A stretch of DNA of 64,000 nt from Listeria ivanovii subsp. londoniensis (GTDB lineage: Bacteria > Bacillota > Bacilli > Lactobacillales > Listeriaceae), in assembly GCF_000763495.1 (NCBI RefSeq), contig NZ_CP009576.1:1436001-1500000 (forward strand), in the 5' to 3' direction. A program made the position numbers and the translations under genes. Shown here one piece after another: positions 56,101-64,000 of the stretch. Below the pieces are notes generated by a model. That model did not search any database and was not told the DNA's origin. It saw only the letters and a program-made list of their open reading frames with translations. Every line of letters starts with the position of its first letter. Position 1 is the first letter of the stretch.

Positions 56101-56458
56101 TGTTAATTACCACATCTTTTTCCAATTTTTTAGGTATATGCGTTCGGACTTTTATGATTGTATCATTCACTTTTTTGGTATGAAAAGACTTTGAAATCTC
56201 CTTGTTTTCTTTGTCGAACGCGAGCATCATTTCCTCTGCATCAATCACTTTTTTTTCTGTATGTTTCTTTAATTGAAATTTCCAGGTATTTGGAAAATAA
56301 AAATAACTGAATTTTTCCGAAATAGAAAAGACCATTTTTTTAGGGAGCAAGAAAAAATAACCTTGATACTCACTATTCATTGGCATTTCTATAATTGATT
56401 GCTTATCCCATTGCTCAATCTGTTCACTATATGTATAAATTTTGTTCCATTTAACCAT
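56084..56458 (-). CDS. unknown 124-aa protein, first gene of the accessory operon
   Basis: 124 residues, not recognised. The N-terminal half is aromatic and hydrophobic ('GYFFLLPKKMVFSISEKFSY', 'FYFPNTWKFQLKKHTEKK') and probably beta-rich; the C-terminal half is charged and Lys-rich. No signal peptide or membrane span. GGGAG lies about 11 nt before the ATG at 56458, after a good promoter. It overlaps the helicase start by 17 nt, so it is translated together with it and is likely a partner or DNA-binding accessory (inference). Confidence 0.75.
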   Translation of the reverse strand: MVKWNKIYTYSEQIEQWDKQSIIEMPMNSEYQGYFFLLPKKMVFSISEKFSYFYFPNTWKFQLKKHTEKKVIDAEEMMLAFDKENKEISKSFHTKKVNDTIIKVRTHIPKKLEKDVVINNDLIR

Positions 56459-56525
56459 TTAAAGCAAATCTCCCGTGTGTTTTGTCGTTTTAGTTCAAAT
56501 TTTATCTCTATAATAGTTTTATTTT

Positions 56526-56554
56526 ATCATAAAAGTTAGTACTATATGTTACAA
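56526..56554 (-). promoter_or_regulatory. SigA-type promoter of the six-gene minus-strand operon
   Basis: Minus strand TTGTAA (56554-56549), 17-bp spacer, TATGAT (56531-56526). It leaves a leader of about 60 nt before the ATG at 56458. No terminator is seen between here and 51513, so all six genes can be transcribed from it. Confidence 0.65.
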
Positions 56555-56759
56555 AAAAAGAATTTCTATGAATTTTAGCTAAGTAAATTTGAAAATGAAA
56601 GTGTAAAATTGTAAAATAGGGGCGATTTCGCTACATTTAAAATGTTTTTTCATTTTTTAGTAGAAAACACTTTTGTAATAGCCAGCTTTTTAGTAGAATA
56701 GATAATGGTGGATAGAGAATTTTTCTATCTATGAATAGAATATGAAATTGGAGGCTATT

Positions 56760-57488
56760 ATGGATACCCCAGATTATAAACGAGTTGTATTAAAATTAAG
56801 CGGTGAAGCACTTGCCGGAAATGATGGCTTTGGAATTAACCCGAGCGTAGTCAATTTGATTTCTGCTCAAATCAAAGAAGTTGTAGAATTAGGAGTAGAG
56901 GTTGCTATCGTTGTCGGCGGCGGAAATATCTGGCGTGGTAAACTTGGTAGTGAAATGGGAATGGACCGGGCAGCAGCTGACCAAATGGGAATGCTTGCAA
57001 CTATCATGAATTCTTTATCCTTGCAAGATTCTCTTGAAAATATTGGAGTTGCTACACGAGTACAAACATCGATTGATATGCGTCAAATTGCAGAGCCATA
57101 CATTCGTCGTAAAGCAATTCGTCATCTTGAAAAAGGTCGCGTAGTCATATTTGCTGGTGGAACAGGTAACCCATACTTCTCCACGGATACAGCAGCAGCA
57201 CTTAGAGCGGCCGAAATCGAAGCGGATGTTATTTTAATGGCGAAAAACAATGTAGATGGTGTCTACAATGCTGATCCAAAACTAGATGAAAATGCGAAAA
57301 AATATGAAGAATTATCCTACCTTGATGTTATTAAAGAAGGCTTAGAAGTAATGGATACTACGGCTTCATCACTCAGCATGGACAATGACATTCCATTAAT
57401 TGTCTTCTCGTTTACAGAGCAGGGTAACAATATTAAACGTGTTATTTTAGGTGAAAAAATCGGAACTACTGTTAGGGGGAAAAAATAA
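56760..57488 (+). CDS. pyrH: uridylate kinase
   Basis: Phosphorylates UMP to UDP. 242 residues of the amino acid kinase fold: '[14 protein letters not shown]', '[11 protein letters not shown]', '[18 protein letters not shown]', '[20 protein letters not shown]'. The ATG at 56760 follows TTGGAGG; the ATG at 56742 overlaps the region before the ribosome site and is rejected. Overlaps frr by one base. Bacillus has rpsB-tsf directly upstream; here they are absent. Confidence 0.96.
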   Translation: MDTPDYKRVVLKLSGEALAGNDGFGINPSVVNLISAQIKEVVELGVEVAIVVGGGNIWRGKLGSEMGMDRAAADQMGMLATIMNSLSLQDSLENIGVATRVQTSIDMRQIAEPYIRRKAIRHLEKGRVVIFAGGTGNPYFSTDTAAALRAAEIEADVILMAKNNVDGVYNADPKLDENAKKYEELSYLDVIKEGLEVMDTTASSLSMDNDIPLIVFSFTEQGNNIKRVILGEKIGTTVRGKK

Positions 57489-58045
57489 TGAGTAAAGAAG
57501 TATTATCGAAATCAAAAGAAAAAATGGAAAAAGCAGAGCAAGCATTAACTAGACAACTTGGAACAATTCGCGCTGGTCGTGCTAATGCCTCACTTTTAGA
57601 TCGTTTAACTGTGGATTATTACGGGGCACCAACACCTGTCAATCAAATGGCTTCTATCAGTGTCCCTGAAGCTAGAATGTTACTTATTACTCCATATGAT
57701 AAAACTATTTTAGGCGAAATCGAAAAAGCTATTTTAAAATCAGATCTTGGTTTAACACCAAATAATGATGGTTCTGTTTTACGCTTATCTATTCCACAAT
57801 TAACAGAAGAGCGACGTAAAGAGCTTGTTAAAGAAGTGAAAAAAGAAGCGGAAGAAGCAAAAGTAGCAGTTCGTAATATCCGCCGTGAAGCAAATGAAGA
57901 CTTGAAAAAATTAGAGAAAAATGGCGATATCACAGAAGATGATTTACGTTCATATGGTGAAGATGTACAAAAACTAACAGATGAAAGCATCAAAAATATC
58001 GATAGCATCACGAAAGACAAAGAAGCGGAAATCTTAGAAGTTTAA
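57488..58045 (+). CDS. frr: ribosome recycling factor
   Basis: Splits the post-termination ribosome together with EF-G. 185 residues, full length, with '[27 protein letters not shown]' in two adjacent stretches, and '[19 protein letters not shown]'. The start overlaps the pyrH stop (TAATG). Terminated by the strong hairpin at 58100. Confidence 0.97.
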   Translation: MSKEVLSKSKEKMEKAEQALTRQLGTIRAGRANASLLDRLTVDYYGAPTPVNQMASISVPEARMLLITPYDKTILGEIEKAILKSDLGLTPNNDGSVLRLSIPQLTEERRKELVKEVKKEAEEAKVAVRNIRREANEDLKKLEKNGDITEDDLRSYGEDVQKLTDESIKNIDSITKDKEAEILEV

Positions 58046-58099
58046 TTGATACTTTTACTAGTAGTAACAAATAAGATAGCATCCTTTTAAGTTGAAATG

Positions 58100-58146
58100 A
58101 CATTCCTAATTCTTTCCATATGTGTTGGGTTAGGAATGTTTTTTAA
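58100..58146 (+). terminator. pyrH-frr terminator
   Basis: ACATTCCTAA (58100-58109) pairs perfectly with TTAGGAATGT (58130-58139), followed by a T-run. It separates pyrH-frr from uppS onward. Confidence 0.9.
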
Positions 58147-58274
58147 TGGCCAATTCCATCTCTCTCATGAAACTCTCATCTGTTCACATGGAATTTTTAG
58201 TACATTAATTGATTCTTTTTTGTTATTATAGGTATAGACATGCTCTAAGAAGTGTATCAATTGGAGGATTTATG

Positions 58275-59033
58275 ATGTTTAAAAAGCTATTTCGACAAGA
58301 AGAAAATATATTAAATAGTGAACTTGCAGAAGATTTGCCAATCCCGCGCCATGTAGCTATTATTATGGATGGAAATGGGCGATGGGCAAAGAAACGTTTC
58401 TTACCAAGGATTGCTGGGCATAAAGAAGGTATGGATGTAGTAAAACGTGTTACTCGATACGCAAATGCAATAGGTATCGACGTTTTGACCCTCTATGCTT
58501 TTTCAACTGAAAATTGGAAACGACCTACAGATGAAGTGGATTTTTTAATGAAACTACCTGTAGAGTTTTTTGACTCTTTTGTACCAGAGTTGATAGAAGA
58601 AAACGTTCGTGTTAATGTGATGGGGTATAGAGAAAATTTACCTAACCATACGATGCGTGCAGTTGAAAAAGCAATTACTGACACAGCACATTGTACAGGA
58701 CTAACACTTAATTTTGCTTTGAATTATGGTGGCCGTTCAGAAATTATTACGGCAACAAAAGAAGCAGTAAAAGAACTAATCTTAGAAGGTAAGTCAGTAG
58801 ATGATTTAACAGAAGAGATATTGAATGACCACTTGATGAGTAGTGGACTTGGGGATCCAGATTTATTAATAAGAACAAGTGGAGAACTTAGACTGAGTAA
58901 TTTTATGCTATGGCAACTTGCTTATAGCGAATTTTATTTTACAGATACACATTGGCCTGATTTTTCAAAAGAAGATTTTTTACAAGCGATTATTGAATAT
59001 CAAAACAGATCGCGTCGTTTTGGAGGGCTCTAG
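58275..59033 (+). CDS. uppS: undecaprenyl diphosphate synthase (isoprenyl transferase)
   Basis: Makes the C55 lipid carrier for cell-wall synthesis from farnesyl diphosphate and isopentenyl diphosphate. 252 residues with 'HVAIIMDGNGRWAKKR', 'LYAFSTENWKRP', 'LNFALNYGGRSEI' and 'PDLLIRTSGELRLSNFMLWQ'. ATG at 58275 is 7 nt after GGAGG; the adjacent ATG at 58272 is possible. First gene of uppS-cdsA-dxr-rseP-proS. Confidence 0.96.
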   Translation: MFKKLFRQEENILNSELAEDLPIPRHVAIIMDGNGRWAKKRFLPRIAGHKEGMDVVKRVTRYANAIGIDVLTLYAFSTENWKRPTDEVDFLMKLPVEFFDSFVPELIEENVRVNVMGYRENLPNHTMRAVEKAITDTAHCTGLTLNFALNYGGRSEIITATKEAVKELILEGKSVDDLTEEILNDHLMSSGLGDPDLLIRTSGELRLSNFMLWQLAYSEFYFTDTHWPDFSKEDFLQAIIEYQNRSRRFGGL

Positions 59034-59046
59034 GGAGGAAATAGGA

Positions 59047-59835
59047 TTGAAAACAAGAATTATTACTGCAGTTGTTGCGCTGATATTTTTTATTCCTTTT
59101 GTTATTTACGGGGGAATTCCATTTGAATTATTAAGTATATTACTTGCAACGATTGCTCTTTATGAAGTACTTATAATGACAAAACAACGGATTTTTTCGG
59201 TGAATGGAATAGTCACTTTATTACTGATGTGGTTAGTTGTCGTCCCAGATAGATATTTGGACTTTTTAGCAAAACTGCATATTACAGAAATGGAAATTAT
59301 TTTTCTTTTAATGGCATTGTTACTCGCTTATACGGTGTTTTCTCGAAATAAATTCCATTTTGATCAAGTGGGGATTAGTATGGTTGCTGCTTTTTATACA
59401 GGTTTTGGCTTCCACTACTTAGCATTAACTCGTGATGCGGGTTTAATGTATGTGTTATTTGCATTATTTATTGTCTGGTCGACCGATACGGGGGCTTATT
59501 TTATTGGAAAAGCGATTGGAAAACATAAACTTGCTCCAAATGTAAGCCCAAATAAAACAATAGAAGGCTTTATTGGGGGAATTATTTGCGCTCTTGTTAT
59601 TGCAGGTGGTTTTTATTACTTCGTCGGGTTACCTGGAAATATCCTTGTAATTCTAACTCTACTCGTGTTCTTATCTGCTTTTGGACAACTGGGAGATCTA
59701 GTTGAATCTGCTCTAAAAAGGTTTTACGGTGTTAAAGATTCAGGGAAAATTTTACCTGGACATGGCGGCATTTTAGATAGATTTGACAGCTTGTTGTTCG
59801 TATTACCACTGCTACATATACTTCAAATTATTTAA
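59047..59835 (+). CDS. cdsA: phosphatidate cytidylyltransferase
   Basis: Makes CDP-diacylglycerol from phosphatidate and CTP. 262 residues, about seven or eight membrane spans, with the family signature near the C-terminus ('[20 protein letters not shown]' then 'GILDRFDS'). TTG start at 59047, after AGGGAGG; the much longer frame upstream overlaps uppS and is not used. Confidence 0.95.
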   Translation: MKTRIITAVVALIFFIPFVIYGGIPFELLSILLATIALYEVLIMTKQRIFSVNGIVTLLLMWLVVVPDRYLDFLAKLHITEMEIIFLLMALLLAYTVFSRNKFHFDQVGISMVAAFYTGFGFHYLALTRDAGLMYVLFALFIVWSTDTGAYFIGKAIGKHKLAPNVSPNKTIEGFIGGIICALVIAGGFYYFVGLPGNILVILTLLVFLSAFGQLGDLVESALKRFYGVKDSGKILPGHGGILDRFDSLLFVLPLLHILQII

Positions 59836-59849
59836 TTGGAGATGGGATA

Positions 59850-62268
<2,419 letters not shown>

Positions 62269-62302
62269 ATATAAATAAAAAGGGAAAAAGGGGTGTTTTT
62301 AA

Positions 62303-64000
<1,698 letters not shown>

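Noticed and set aside
51520-56458. Intact prophage or integrative element
   Set aside because: No integrase, portal, capsid or relaxase gene and no direct repeats at the borders were seen; only the gene content is phage-like.
62269-62302. T-box riboswitch before proS
   Set aside because: The rseP-proS gap is only 34 nt, too short for a T-box leader.

Overview
The window is a chromosomal segment of a low-GC Gram-positive bacterium and is almost certainly Listeria, of the L. monocytogenes/innocua group. The evidence is the gene order proBA - tig - clpX - three tandem signal peptidases - rbgA-rnhB-dprA-topA-trmFO-xerC-hslVU-codY - parEC - luxS - internalin - oatA - glpD - miaA-hfq-hflX - glnRA - lexA/yneA - tkt - pyrH-frr-uppS-cdsA-dxr-rseP-proS, together with an LPXTG internalin and a 77-residue Hfq. 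The species cannot be fixed without a database search. No rRNA, tRNA, CRISPR array or insertion sequence was seen.

Layout. 1-5 kb: a truncated hypothetical gene, a lysophospholipase-like hydrolase, the proline operon proBA and a GYF-PrsW membrane protease. 5-8.3 kb: a small accessory patch. It has two divergent Xre regulators sharing an operator-like inverted repeat, two adjacent genes for exported proteins that both carry 1-nt frameshifts, and a decayed copy of one regulator's 3' end with its hairpin. 8.3-24.4 kb: protein folding and export (tig, clpX, sipXYZ), ribosome assembly and DNA/RNA maintenance (rbgA, rnhB, dprA, topA, trmFO), and the xerC-hslV-hslU-codY operon. 24.4-32.5 kb: the yneP/yneQ-like genes, an aldose-epimerase-like gene, plsY, the yneT-like gene, topoisomerase IV and luxS. 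32.5-37.5 kb: surface genes (an internalin and the peptidoglycan O-acetyltransferase oatA) and a glycerophosphodiesterase. 37.5-51.5 kb: glpD, miaA-hfq-hflX-ynbB-like, the GlnR-controlled glnRA operon, an ArsB-like pump, a GNAT protein, the SOS locus lexA/yneA with three SOS boxes, ynzC, tkt and yneF.

51.5-56.5 kb: a tight six-gene minus-strand operon of accessory character. Its genes, in transcription order, are an unknown 124-aa protein, an SNF2-type helicase, a PAPS-reductase/IbrA-like PP-loop protein, a ParB/IbrB-like protein, a SAM methyltransferase and a DUF2785 protein. It sits immediately before pyrH, where Bacillus-type genomes carry rpsB-tsf, and is the best candidate here for an undescribed system. 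56.7-64 kb: the conserved pyrH-frr and uppS-cdsA-dxr-rseP-proS transcription units; proS runs off the right edge.

Control signals readable directly include consensus SigA promoters, a GlnR box, LexA boxes, an attenuator-like hairpin before glpD and about 20 intrinsic terminators. Several terminators are bidirectional between convergent genes.
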